From Lachnospiraceae bacterium (GTDB lineage: Bacteria; Bacillota; Clostridia; Oscillospirales; Ruminococcaceae), in the NCBI GenBank assembly GCA_023664705.1, contig JAMPFE010000001.1, positions 194,600-258,599 on the forward strand: a stretch of DNA of 64,000 bases, read 5' to 3'. Made by a program: the position numbers and the translations under genes. The notes beneath the pieces were generated by a model. That model was not told where the DNA came from, ran no database searches, and saw nothing but the letters and a program-made list of their open reading frames with translations. Shown here piece by piece: positions 1 to 8,818 of the stretch (positions are counted from its first letter, which is position 1; every line of letters starts with the position of its first letter).

Positions 1-12
1 CTCTTCCGATCT
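1..12. other. Illumina adapter remnant at contig end
   Basis: The first 12 bases, CTCTTCCGATCT, equal the 3' end of the standard Illumina TruSeq adapter. This is a library artefact and means base 1 is probably an assembly end. Bases 13 to about 60 are pyrimidine-rich low-complexity sequence that may also be unreliable. Confidence 0.9.
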
Positions 13-240
13 TCTTCCCCTCTCCCACTCCCCCTTTTCCGCATTTTTCGGTTGCTGAGGACAAAAACGCGCCTTTCCGAGAAAGAAATACAATCAACGC
101 AGCTTCCCGCACGGCTCAAAATGCGGACTTAAATGCCCTGTCGACGCTCGCTTGTGCGTGCCCCAACAAATTCTGGTTTTATCATAGCAAATTCGAGACT
201 GCAAAAAACTGCACAAATTTTTTGCGCCAAAATAATTTCC

Positions 241-358
241 AAATTTTAACATAAAATTACAGCGCTTCCAAATATTTACAGCCGAAAACCGCAAAAATCT
301 GCATTTAACTGCAAAACGGCTGCAAATAACTGCACGAGAGCTGCAAAAAACTGCAAAT
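241..358. repeat. CTGCAAA-type degenerate tandem repeat, copy 1
   Basis: The spacer before comM carries units of the form AACTGCAAA / CGGCTGCAAA recurring every 10-11 bases, preceded by a unique head (TTTTAACATAAAAT, then CCAAATATTTACAGCC). The same head and unit series recur at 56652-56767 in the same orientation. Scattered CTGCAAAAAACTGCAC units also lie at about 208-222. I see no gene in the remainder of 13-448, only AT-rich spacer. Confidence 0.75.
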
Positions 359-448
359 TTCGCCAAGTTTACTTGTCAATTAGCGGCAGTAACTTTTTCA
401 CGGCGAAAATTTCCAATTATGAAAAAATAAAAAATTTTTGGAGGATAT

Positions 449-1975
449 ATGTTCAGTAAAGTAGAAAGCGTGGGTCTGTTCGGGCTGAACGCCTTTCCCG
501 TAACGGTCGAGGCGAGCATCTCCGCGGGACAGCCGTCGTTCGATATAGTGGGAATGCCCGACATCGCCGTACAGGAGAGCAAAGCGCGTATCCGCGCGGT
601 TCTCGGGCATCTGGAGCTGAAGCTCCTCGGCGGCAGGGTAACGGTGAACCTCGCGCCCGCGAGCGTCAAGAAGATAGGCTCGATGTTCGACCTGCCGATA
701 ACGATAGCGCTTATGCTGCTGAGCGGGGTCGTTGCGTGCGACGTTGCCGATACGGCGTTTATCGGGGAGCTGTCGCTGGACGGGACGCTCGCGCCCGTAA
801 ACGGCGCGCTCAGCATGGTGCTGACCGCCGCTCGGAACGGCATAAAGCGCGTGTTTCTGCCTATCGACAACGCAAAGGAGGCTTCCGTCGCGGAGGGCGT
901 GGAGATATACGGCGCGGAGCACATCACGCAGATAATGGAGTTTTTGCGGCACGGGACGGGGCTTTCTCCCGAGCCGCGCTACATACCGCCCGAGCGGAAA
1001 TACCGCTATTTCGAGGATTTTGCCGACGTTATGGGGCAGTATGCCGCGAAAAAGGCTATCGAGACGGCTGCCGCGGGCTCGCACAACATACTTATGCTGG
1101 GACCTCCCGGGTCGGGGAAATCGATGCTGGCAAAGCGGATACCGTCGATACTGCCGAGGATAACGTTCGATGAAAGCATCGAGACCACGCAGATACACTC
1201 GGTCGCGGGGATAATCAACCCCTGCGAGCCGCTTGTGACCGCGCGCCCGTTCCGCGCCGTGAGCCACACCGCGAGCTCCGTGGGGCTTGTCGGCGGCGGC
1301 AGCATACCGCGCCCCGGGGAAATTTCGCTGGCGCACAACGGCGTGCTGTTCCTTGACGAGCTGCCCGAATTTGACAGGAGAGTGCTCGAAACGCTTCGGC
1401 AGCCGCTGGAGAACGGCGATATAACCATCTCTCGGGCGAGCGGCTCGGTCAACTACCCCTGCGACGTTATGCTCGTCGCGGCTATGAACCCCTGCCCGTG
1501 CGGAAATTTCGGCAATCCGCTGAAAAAATGCACCTGCTCGGAGAAAACGGTCTCGGCGTATCTTAACAAAATTTCCCAGCCCGTTCTCGACAGAATAGAT
1601 ATTCAGATAGAGATAAAGCCCGTGAAATACGACGAGCTTGCCGAACGCAAGCCCGCGGAGTCCTCGGCGGCGATAGCGGAGCGCGTTCAGCGGGCGCGGG
1701 ACATTCAGGCGGAGCGCTACAAGGGTACGGGGATAAAGTCCAACAGCCGCATAACCTCGGACATTATCGCGGAGGTGTGCAAATTAACGCCCGACGCGCA
1801 GGATATGCTTAAGGCGGCGTTTGAAAAGCTCGGGCTCTCCGCGAGAGCCTACGACAGGATATTGAAGGTCTCGCGCACCTGCGCCGACCTCGAGGGCAGC
1901 GAGGATATACAAAAATCGCACGTTTCGCAGGCGATAGCGTTCCGAAGCCTTGACAGAAAGTACTGGAACAGATAG
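449..1975 (+). CDS. comM: YifB/ComM family Mg-chelatase-like AAA+ ATPase
   Basis: A 508-residue cytoplasmic ATPase of the YifB/ComM family, usual length for the group. An N-terminal Lon-protease-like (ChlI-type) domain fills about residues 1-165. The AAA+ core follows, with Walker A GPPGSGKS near residue 220 and Walker B LFLDELPE near 300. A C-terminal Mg-chelatase-like domain ends the protein and contains a cysteine cluster (CPCGNFG, then CTC). In Gram-negative bacteria ComM is a branch-migration helicase for transformation; in Clostridia the role is not settled. GGAGG at 440-444 sets the ATG at 449. The next gene starts 8 bases after the stop, which suggests coupling. Confidence 0.93.
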   Translation: MFSKVESVGLFGLNAFPVTVEASISAGQPSFDIVGMPDIAVQESKARIRAVLGHLELKLLGGRVTVNLAPASVKKIGSMFDLPITIALMLLSGVVACDVADTAFIGELSLDGTLAPVNGALSMVLTAARNGIKRVFLPIDNAKEASVAEGVEIYGAEHITQIMEFLRHGTGLSPEPRYIPPERKYRYFEDFADVMGQYAAKKAIETAAAGSHNILMLGPPGSGKSMLAKRIPSILPRITFDESIETTQIHSVAGIINPCEPLVTARPFRAVSHTASSVGLVGGGSIPRPGEISLAHNGVLFLDELPEFDRRVLETLRQPLENGDITISRASGSVNYPCDVMLVAAMNPCPCGNFGNPLKKCTCSEKTVSAYLNKISQPVLDRIDIQIEIKPVKYDELAERKPAESSAAIAERVQRARDIQAERYKGTGIKSNSRITSDIIAEVCKLTPDAQDMLKAAFEKLGLSARAYDRILKVSRTCADLEGSEDIQKSHVSQAIAFRSLDRKYWNR

Positions 1976-1983
1976 GATTTTTT

Positions 1984-2886
1984 ATGAAGAAAAGGTTTTC
2001 GCCCGAGTCCGCGGTGGTGCTCGTTACGACGCTCGCGGCAATGGCTATGATAGTGTTGGGCGCAATGAACGGGAACGTCGTTGTCGCCGTGTCGGGCTTG
2101 GCGCTCGGCTTTCTGGGGATAATGGCGGGCAATGTCGTCAGGTCGGTCATAGCGATAAAAAGGCGCTATCCCGAGCGCGGCAATCCGCTGCACGGGAAGA
2201 TGCGCGCGGCGCGGTATACGTCGACCGCCGCGGCAACGGTCATAACTATCGCCATGATAACGCTGTTCGTCGGCTATTTTCTGATGACCGCTATTGATAT
2301 GAGCTCGGTTTTCTTCTGCGGCGTTGGGCTTATGATAATCGGCGTGGTTATGGCGATAATGAGCAGTATAGCCTCTAAGCTGACGGCAAAGGAGCTGTCG
2401 AAAGTGCAGACGGTATCGAATGAGGCGTCGTCGCCGCCGCCCGTGAGCGCTGCCGCCGCGCGGGTGCCGTACAGCCCCGACCCCGTTATCTCGCGCATAC
2501 TCGCGAACCCGTATGTGTTGCAAGACGAGCGTATTCGGCAGCTGCACGAGATCCAAAATCTGCTGCAATATCCCGAGATACAGCAAATATTTTTCGAGCC
2601 CGCGAACCTGTATACGCTGTTTGAGAACGAGAAAACGGGGGAGCTGCTGAACGTCGTCCGCGAGCGGTTAACGCGGAACGACGCCGAGGAGATATTCGCC
2701 GCGGCGGAAAAGCGCCGCCCCGCGGATATGCAGCCGACGTTCGCGCCGCCGCCCGAGGAAAAGCCCCTGCCGCAGACCGCTCCTCCGAAGCACGAAAAGG
2801 CGTTCATTGTGGGGTTTATTATAGTGTTTATAGCTGTTTTCATTGTTGTCGCCGTTTTCTCGGTGACGGGCGAACGTCTGAATTAA
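1984..2886 (+). CDS. Membrane protein of unknown function
   Basis: A 300-residue protein I do not recognise. It has about four hydrophobic segments in residues 10-130 in two hairpin-like pairs, then a soluble region of about 140 residues, then a single C-terminal transmembrane segment (about residues 272-295). The soluble part contains a helical stretch rich in charged residues (around ILANPYVLQDERIRQLHEI) and a proline-rich linker before the last membrane span. It sits 8 bases after comM and 12 before malQ, so it is probably cotranscribed. The weak TAGGA site suggests translation coupled to comM. No catalytic motif is visible. Confidence 0.8.
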   Translation: MKKRFSPESAVVLVTTLAAMAMIVLGAMNGNVVVAVSGLALGFLGIMAGNVVRSVIAIKRRYPERGNPLHGKMRAARYTSTAAATVITIAMITLFVGYFLMTAIDMSSVFFCGVGLMIIGVVMAIMSSIASKLTAKELSKVQTVSNEASSPPPVSAAAARVPYSPDPVISRILANPYVLQDERIRQLHEIQNLLQYPEIQQIFFEPANLYTLFENEKTGELLNVVRERLTRNDAEEIFAAAEKRRPADMQPTFAPPPEEKPLPQTAPPKHEKAFIVGFIIVFIAVFIVVAVFSVTGERLN

Positions 2887-2898
2887 GGAGATGAAATT

Positions 2899-4386
2899 AT
2901 GAATAAAAGAAGCTGCGGAGTGCTTTTGCACATTACCTCGCTGCCGTCGCCGTACGGCATCGGCACGCTCGGAAAGACTGCCGAGAAATTCGCCGACTGG
3001 CTGAAAAGCGCGGGGCAGAGCTGGTGGCAGGTGCTGCCGATAGGACCGACGGGCTACGGGGACTCGCCGTATCAGCCGTTTTCGTCGTTCGCGGGAAATC
3101 CGCTTATGATAGACCTTGACGAGCTTTGCGAGCACGGGCTGCTCAACAAAGCCGACTGCGAGAACGCGGACTACGGAGCCGACCCCGCGTTCGTCGACTA
3201 TGAAAAAATATCCGCGACGAGGGACGAGCTGCTGCACAAGGCGTTCGCGAGGTTCGTGGACGACGTGGGGTACACCTCGTTCGTCCGCGAGGAGGCGGAC
3301 TGGCTGGACGACTATGCGCTGTTCACGGCGCTGAAGGGCAAATTCGGCGGCAAGCCTTGGACGGCTTGGGACGAGGACATAAAGTCCCGCGTTCCCTCGG
3401 CGATGGAGAGGTACAAGGAGGAGCTGAAGGACGAGATACGGTTCGTGAAGTGGTGCCAGTACATCTTTTTCAGGCAGTGGAACCGTTTTCGCGGCTATTG
3501 CAAGAGCAAGGGTATAGGGCTTATCGGCGATATCCCGATTTACGTTTCGCCCGACTGCTCCGACGTATGGGCGAGCCCCGAGCTGTTCGAGCTGGACGAA
3601 AGGCTCTGCCCGAAACGCGTCGCGGGGGTGCCGCCCGATTATTTTTCGGCAACGGGGCAGCTCTGGGGAAATCCGCTGTACAACTGGGCGGAGATGAAGC
3701 GCACGGGCTACGATTGGTGGATAAAGCGCGTGGAAAAGTCCGCGCAGCTGTACGATATGCTCCGCATAGACCACTTCCGTGCGTTCGACACGTATTACGC
3801 CATTCCCTACGGGCACAAGACCGCCGAGCACGGCACTTGGGAAAACGGTCCGGGAATGGACTTGTTCAACGCGATAAAGGCGCGGCTGGGCGACGTGAAC
3901 ATAATCGCCGAGGACTTGGGGGACATCTTCGACAGCGTGAAACAGCTGCTCGCCGATTCGGGCTTCCCGGGCATGCGCGTGGTGCAGTTCGGCTTCAATC
4001 CCGAAAACGCCGACAACGACCACCTTATCCACAACTACCCGAAAAACAGCGTCTGCTACACGGGCACTCACGACAACGCGACGATAATGCAATGGCTCAG
4101 GGAAACGGACGCGAAGTCCGCGAAAATGGCGAAAAGCTACCTGCACAAGGGGCTTTTCGAGCGTTTTTCCGACTGCGCGATACGGAACGCCTACGCAAGC
4201 GGCTCGTTCCTCGCGGTCATACCGATGCAGGATATCCTCGGGCTCGGGAAAAGCGCGCGCATGAATTTGCCGTCCACGCTCGGCAAGCACAACTGGAGCT
4301 GGCGTATGCAGCCGCAGATGCTCAGGGCAAAGGACGCCGAGCGGCTGAAAAGCCTTGCCGAGACGTATATGAGACTTGGAAAATAA
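2899..4386 (+). CDS. malQ: 4-alpha-glucanotransferase (amylomaltase, GH77)
   Basis: Disproportionating enzyme that transfers alpha-1,4-glucan segments between malto-oligosaccharides; cytoplasmic, in starch/glycogen breakdown. At 495 residues it is normal for GH77. The N-terminus (LLHITSLPSPYGIGTLG) and WWQVLPIGPTGYGDSPYQ are family signatures. The nucleophile Asp lies in RIDHFRAF near residue 291, the acid/base Glu in IIAEDLGD near 337, and the third acid in GTHDN near 388. GGAG precedes the ATG. Its TAA stop shares a base with the next start (TAATG), so translation is coupled to the PP-loop gene, with the pullulanase-like gene after that. Confidence 0.96.
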   Translation: MNKRSCGVLLHITSLPSPYGIGTLGKTAEKFADWLKSAGQSWWQVLPIGPTGYGDSPYQPFSSFAGNPLMIDLDELCEHGLLNKADCENADYGADPAFVDYEKISATRDELLHKAFARFVDDVGYTSFVREEADWLDDYALFTALKGKFGGKPWTAWDEDIKSRVPSAMERYKEELKDEIRFVKWCQYIFFRQWNRFRGYCKSKGIGLIGDIPIYVSPDCSDVWASPELFELDERLCPKRVAGVPPDYFSATGQLWGNPLYNWAEMKRTGYDWWIKRVEKSAQLYDMLRIDHFRAFDTYYAIPYGHKTAEHGTWENGPGMDLFNAIKARLGDVNIIAEDLGDIFDSVKQLLADSGFPGMRVVQFGFNPENADNDHLIHNYPKNSVCYTGTHDNATIMQWLRETDAKSAKMAKSYLHKGLFERFSDCAIRNAYASGSFLAVIPMQDILGLGKSARMNLPSTLGKHNWSWRMQPQMLRAKDAERLKSLAETYMRLGK

Positions 4387-5198
4387 TGGAAGAAAACGCT
4401 GTGATAAACAGCCTGCACGGGGAATTCGCGCGGACGATAACGCGGAAATTTTCCAAGGCTGTCGAGGAATTTGAGCTGCTGAAAAGCGGCGATAAAATTT
4501 GCGTGTGCGTTTCGGGCGGCAAGGATTCGATGCTGCTGGCGGCGCTGTTCCGCGACTACGAGCGCCGCGGGAGCGTTCCCGTTTCGGTGAGGTATCTCGC
4601 GATGGATCCGGGCTACTCCGAGGAGAATTTTTCGCGGATAATCGGCAGCGCAAAGCGCCTCGGGCTGCCGCTTGAGACGTTCACGACCGAGATTTTCAGG
4701 CACACCGAGAGCGCCGAAAACGCGTGCTTTCTTTGCTCGAAAATGCGGCGCGGGCATTTGTACAATAAGGCGCGGGAGCTGGGCTGCAATAAAATAGCGC
4801 TCGGGCACCACTTCGACGATGTTATCGAGAGCACGCTTATGGGCATGCTGTACGGCGGGCAGACGCAGACGATGCTGCCGAAGCTGCGCGCGCGGAATTA
4901 CGAGGGCATGGAGCTGATACGCCCGCTGTTTTACGTGCGAGAGCGCGATATTATCGCGTGGCGCGACTGCAATGAACTGCAATTTTTGCAGTGCGCGTGC
5001 GGAATAACGCAGCGCGGGGAGGGCTCGAAGCGGCAGCTCGTAAAGCGCCTGATAGCCGAGCTTGCCGCGGAAAATCCGCAGGTCGAGCAGAACATTTTCC
5101 GCAGCGTGTGCGCGGTGCGGCTCGACAGGATAATCTCCTACAAGGACAAGGACGGCGTGCATACGTTTCTGGATAATTATGACGATGAACTGTTTTGA
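4386..5198 (+). CDS. TtcA-like PP-loop ATPase (tRNA thiolation type)
   Basis: A 270-residue adenylating PP-loop enzyme of the TtcA/TtuA superfamily. The ATP-binding SGGKDS lies near residue 42, a CFLC motif near 115, GHHFDDVIE near 140, and further cysteines (CACGI) near 203. TtcA proteins use such cysteines for an iron-sulfur cluster and thiolate C32 of tRNA; whether this homologue modifies tRNA or another substrate cannot be told from sequence. The ATG overlaps the malQ stop by one base and the gene overlaps the next by 20 bases. Its place between two alpha-glucan enzymes looks like operon convenience rather than shared pathway. Confidence 0.85.
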   Translation: MEENAVINSLHGEFARTITRKFSKAVEEFELLKSGDKICVCVSGGKDSMLLAALFRDYERRGSVPVSVRYLAMDPGYSEENFSRIIGSAKRLGLPLETFTTEIFRHTESAENACFLCSKMRRGHLYNKARELGCNKIALGHHFDDVIESTLMGMLYGGQTQTMLPKLRARNYEGMELIRPLFYVRERDIIAWRDCNELQFLQCACGITQRGEGSKRQLVKRLIAELAAENPQVEQNIFRSVCAVRLDRIISYKDKDGVHTFLDNYDDELF

Positions 5199-6978
5199 TT
5201 TCAAGGCTGCCGACAGGCAGTGTTACAGGGGACGGCTGGGGGCGCTCTGCACGCCGAAAAGCACGGTTTTCCGCGTCTGGCAGCCGTTTGCCGAGAATAT
5301 GGAGCTGCGGCTTTACAATGCCGAAAACGAGCTCATTTTCGCCGCTTCGATGACGAAGAGGGGCGGCGTGTTCGAGTACGAAAAAAAAGGCGACCTCGAC
5401 GGCGTTTTGTACGATTTTTCGGTAACGCGCAACGGCGAGACCGTCGAGAGCGCCGACCCGTATGCCTTTTCGGCGACCTCCGACGGAACGCGCGGCATCG
5501 TTGCCGATATGCGGCGGCACGCTCCCGAGGGGTGGGAGAACGAGCGCAATATCTCCGCGGAGAACCCGATAATTTACGAGCTTTCGGTGCGCGATTTTTC
5601 AATGGACGAGAGCGCGAATTTTGAAAACCGCGGAAAATTCTCCGCGTTCTGCGAGGAAAATGTAAAAAATTCCCATGGGGATTTAGTCGGTCTTGACTAC
5701 GTCAAATCGCTCGGCGTGACGCATATCCAGCTTATGCCGATATTTGATTTCGATATGGACGGCGGCGAATACAACTGGGGCTACAATCCGCGCTTTTACA
5801 ACGCTCCGAGCGCGTATTACTCGCGGCGCGACGGCATTCTCGAGCTTCGGGAGCTCGTCGCGGCGGCGCATAAAAAGGGGCTCGGAGTGGTTGCGGACGT
5901 GGTGTACAATCACGTCTATTCGGCAGACGACTGCGCTTTCGGGAGGATTTTTCCGCGCTATTATTTCCGCGGAAAGGAAAAATATTCCAACGGCTCGGGC
6001 TGCGGAAACGAGTTCGCGAGCGAAAGAAAAATGTCGCGGAAATTCATTATTGACAGTCTGGAGTTCCTCGCGCGGGAGTATAAGCTTGACGGCTTTCGCT
6101 TCGATTTAATGGGCTTGCTGGACATAAAAACCCTCCGCGATGCCGAATGCAGACTGCGCAGGATAAATCCCGATATACTGCTGTACGGGGAGGGCTGGAC
6201 GGGCGGCGCGAGCCCTTATCCCGAGCGGTTTCGCGCGGTTTTGCGGAACGCGCGGAGGCTGCCGCGGTTCGCGTTTTTCAACGACAGCTTTCGCGACGGC
6301 GTAAAAGGCTCGGTTTTCGACCCCGAGGACGCGGGCTATGTCAACGGCGCGCCCGACGGGGGACACCTCGCGCCGATAAAATGGGCGCTCTCGGGGAGGT
6401 TCCCCGAGGATTTCTGGACTGCCGAACCGCTGCAGACCGTGAATTACGTCGAGTGCCACGACAATCTCACGCTGTTCGATAAGCTGAAAATTTCGCTTAA
6501 GGGAGCCGATTTGGAGCGCGTCAAAAGCGCGGACAAAATGGCGGCAGCGCCGGTTTTCCTGTCGCGCGGCATCGCGTTCATTCAGGCGGGGCAGGAGTTC
6601 CTGCGCACGAAAAACGGTGTCGACAACAGCTATAACGCCCCCGACAGCGTGAATTCGCTGAAGTGGGATACGCTCGCCGAAAACCGCGATATCGTCGGGT
6701 ATTACCGAGGGCTGATAGCTTTCAGACGGCGCTTTTTGAGCGGCTTCGGGGAGTGCGCTTTCGAGGAGCTCGGCGGCGGCTTCGTGATGAAAACGGGCGA
6801 TTTTTTGCTGCTTGTCAACCCTACGGCAAAAAGGCTCACCGCGAAAATAAACGGCGAATTTGAGATATTCGCCGACAAAAACCGCGCCGCGGACGTTCCG
6901 CTGTACAGGCGCAAACGGCTTTGCTGCGCGGAATTTTCAATATTGATTGCAAGGAGAGTTACAAATGAGACAAATTGA
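5179..6978 (+). CDS. pulA: Pullulanase-type alpha-1,6-glucosidase (GH13)
   Basis: Debranching enzyme predicted to cut alpha-1,6 branches in glycogen, starch dextrins or pullulan. There is no signal peptide, so it should act in the cytoplasm with MalQ. It is 599 residues, somewhat short for type I pullulanases (about 700), with a CBM48-like N-terminal domain (about 15-120). YNWGYNP near residue 197 is the type I pullulanase hallmark. GH13 motifs: DVVYNHVY (about 239), GFRFDLMG (about 303, nucleophile Asp), YGEGW (about 335, acid/base Glu) and VECHDN (about 423). The start lies inside the preceding gene; ATG 5185 is an alternative. Confidence 0.9.
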   Translation: MTMNCFDFKAADRQCYRGRLGALCTPKSTVFRVWQPFAENMELRLYNAENELIFAASMTKRGGVFEYEKKGDLDGVLYDFSVTRNGETVESADPYAFSATSDGTRGIVADMRRHAPEGWENERNISAENPIIYELSVRDFSMDESANFENRGKFSAFCEENVKNSHGDLVGLDYVKSLGVTHIQLMPIFDFDMDGGEYNWGYNPRFYNAPSAYYSRRDGILELRELVAAAHKKGLGVVADVVYNHVYSADDCAFGRIFPRYYFRGKEKYSNGSGCGNEFASERKMSRKFIIDSLEFLAREYKLDGFRFDLMGLLDIKTLRDAECRLRRINPDILLYGEGWTGGASPYPERFRAVLRNARRLPRFAFFNDSFRDGVKGSVFDPEDAGYVNGAPDGGHLAPIKWALSGRFPEDFWTAEPLQTVNYVECHDNLTLFDKLKISLKGADLERVKSADKMAAAPVFLSRGIAFIQAGQEFLRTKNGVDNSYNAPDSVNSLKWDTLAENRDIVGYYRGLIAFRRRFLSGFGECAFEELGGGFVMKTGDFLLLVNPTAKRLTAKINGEFEIFADKNRAADVPLYRRKRLCCAEFSILIARRVTNETN

Positions 6979-8740
6979 CGAGCTGCGTGAATTGATGAGG
7001 GCGCGCGGGATTTGCGCGTATATCGTGCCGACGGACGATTTCCACGGCTCGGAGTACGTCGGGGAGCATTTCAAGCTCCGCGAGTATCTGAGCGGGTTTA
7101 CGGGCTCCGCGGGAACGCTTGTCGTGACGCTTGACGAGGCGGCGCTCTGGACGGACGGGCGCTATTTTATTCAGGCGGAGCGCGAGCTCTCGGGGAGCGG
7201 CATTGAGCTTATGCGCATGGGAGAGCCGTCCGTGCCGACTATCGAGAAATTTTTGCTCGAAAAAATGCCCGAGGGCTCGGCGCTGGGCTTTGACGGCAGA
7301 ACGGTCACGGCGGCGTTCGCGATGCGGCTCGTTAAAGCGTTGCAGCCGAAAAATGTCGCGCTGAAAACCGACGAGGACTTGGGCGGCATGGTTTGGGAGA
7401 ACCGCCCGCCGCTCTCGAAAAAGCCCGTGTTCGAGCTGCCCGACAGCGTTTGCGGGCAGTCGAGGAGCGAAAAGCTGGCGCTTATCCGTGAGAAAATGAG
7501 AGCCGAAAACGCCGATTGCCTTGCGGTCTCGGCGTTGGACGAGATAGCTTGGGCGCTGAATTTGCGCGGCGGCGACGTGGATTACAATCCCGTGTTCCTG
7601 TCGTTTATGCTGGTGTCGGAGGACGGCGTCGAGCTGTTTGCGGAGCGCTCTATTTTCAATGCCGAGATCGTTGAAAATCTGCAAAGGGACGGCGTTGAGA
7701 TACGCCCCTACGATGATTTTTACGGCGCGCTCAAATCGCAGAGCGGAGCGGTTTGGACGGATCTTAAGGCAGTGAATTACCGAATTAAAACCTCGCTTGA
7801 AAACGCGAAAATAATCTCCAAGCAGAGTCCGATAGTGCAGATGAAGGCAGTCAAGAACGCCGCCGAGACAGAGGGCATGAAAGCCGCGCATATCCGCGAC
7901 GGGGTCGCCGTGACGCGGTTTATGTACTGGCTGAAGCACGCCGTCGGGCGCGAAAAAATAACCGAGATATCCGCTGCCGAAAAGCTGGAGGAGTTCCGCA
8001 AAATGGGCGAGGGCTACCTCGGGCAGAGCTTCGACCCGATAATGGCTTACGGCGAAAACGCCGCTGTCGTGCATTACTCCGCGACGGAGGAGACGAACGC
8101 CGAGCTGCAGCCGCGCGGCTTTCTGCTGTCCGATACGGGCGGGCATTACCTCGGCGGCGGCGCGGCGGGAACGACCGACATAACGCGCACGTTCGTTCTC
8201 GGGGAGCTTGACCCGTTTGAAAAAGTCACATTCACGCAAGTGCTGGAGGCGCATTTTGAGCTGCTGAACACCGCGTTCCCGAAAGGCGTGCGCGGCTCGA
8301 CCTTGGACGGAATTTGCCGCCAAAGCATGTGGCGAACCGGAACCGACTTCAACCACGGCACGGGACACGGCGTGGGCTTTCTGCTGAACGTCCACGAGGG
8401 TCCGCAGCGGATATCGTGGCGGGCGGTCAACGACGCGCCGCTCGAGGCGGGAATGATAACCTCCGACGAGCCGGGAATGTATTATGAGGGAATGTTCGGC
8501 GTGCGCCACGAGAGCCTTGTTTTGTGCGTAAAATGCGAGGAGTTCTCCGAAAGCGACGGGGAGTTTTACGGCTTTGAGCCGCTGACCTGCGTGCCGTTCG
8601 ACGTCGACGGCATTGATATCGAGTGTTTTTCGCACAAGGGACAGCTCAATTTTTATCATGAATACGTATACAAGCAGCTCTCGCCGTTTTTGCCGCCCGA
8701 GGAGGCGGAGTGGCTGCGCGAGATAACCAAGCCGATTTAA
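6965..8740 (+). CDS. Xaa-Pro aminopeptidase family (M24B)
   Basis: A 591-residue metallopeptidase of the aminopeptidase P type, removing N-terminal residues ahead of proline; cytoplasmic. Two creatinase-like N-terminal domains (about 1-300) precede the pita-bread catalytic domain. The five metal ligands are visible: Asp in SDTGG (about 388), Asp in TDITR (about 404), His in GTGHGVG (about 467), Glu in DEPGM (about 502) and Glu in RHESL (about 516). I chose ATG 6965 over the in-frame ATG at 6947 because AAGGAGAG at about 6951 is well spaced for it. It overlaps the pulA end by 14 bases. A terminator follows. Confidence 0.93.
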   Translation: MRQIDELRELMRARGICAYIVPTDDFHGSEYVGEHFKLREYLSGFTGSAGTLVVTLDEAALWTDGRYFIQAERELSGSGIELMRMGEPSVPTIEKFLLEKMPEGSALGFDGRTVTAAFAMRLVKALQPKNVALKTDEDLGGMVWENRPPLSKKPVFELPDSVCGQSRSEKLALIREKMRAENADCLAVSALDEIAWALNLRGGDVDYNPVFLSFMLVSEDGVELFAERSIFNAEIVENLQRDGVEIRPYDDFYGALKSQSGAVWTDLKAVNYRIKTSLENAKIISKQSPIVQMKAVKNAAETEGMKAAHIRDGVAVTRFMYWLKHAVGREKITEISAAEKLEEFRKMGEGYLGQSFDPIMAYGENAAVVHYSATEETNAELQPRGFLLSDTGGHYLGGGAAGTTDITRTFVLGELDPFEKVTFTQVLEAHFELLNTAFPKGVRGSTLDGICRQSMWRTGTDFNHGTGHGVGFLLNVHEGPQRISWRAVNDAPLEAGMITSDEPGMYYEGMFGVRHESLVLCVKCEEFSESDGEFYGFEPLTCVPFDVDGIDIECFSHKGQLNFYHEYVYKQLSPFLPPEEAEWLREITKPI

Positions 8741-8749
8741 TAAAATAGA

Positions 8750-8775
8750 AAATGCGCCGTAAAAACGGCGCATTT
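8750..8775 (+). terminator. Rho-independent terminator after the M24B gene
   Basis: An 11-bp perfect stem (AAATGCGCCGT / ACGGCGCATTT) with an AAAA loop, followed by CTTGC. It lies 10 bases after the peptidase stop and also faces the end of the convergent telA gene. Confidence 0.8.
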
Positions 8776-8786
8776 CTTGCAAAACC

Positions 8787-8818
8787 AACTACTAACAACT
8801 ATTCTCCGATAACTATCA
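8787..8818. repeat. Remnant of the heptad-ended repeat at the telA stop codon
   Basis: AACTACT/AACAACT/.../AACTATC units match the right end of the full elements at 10012, 13609 and 24170. The TGA stop of telA (8816-8818, minus strand) is part of the final unit, as in the full copies. The central hairpin is missing. Confidence 0.6.

Noticed and set aside
6947..6964. Upstream ATG start for the M24B peptidase
   Set aside because: The ribosome binding site AAGGAGAG lies after this ATG and fits ATG 6965.
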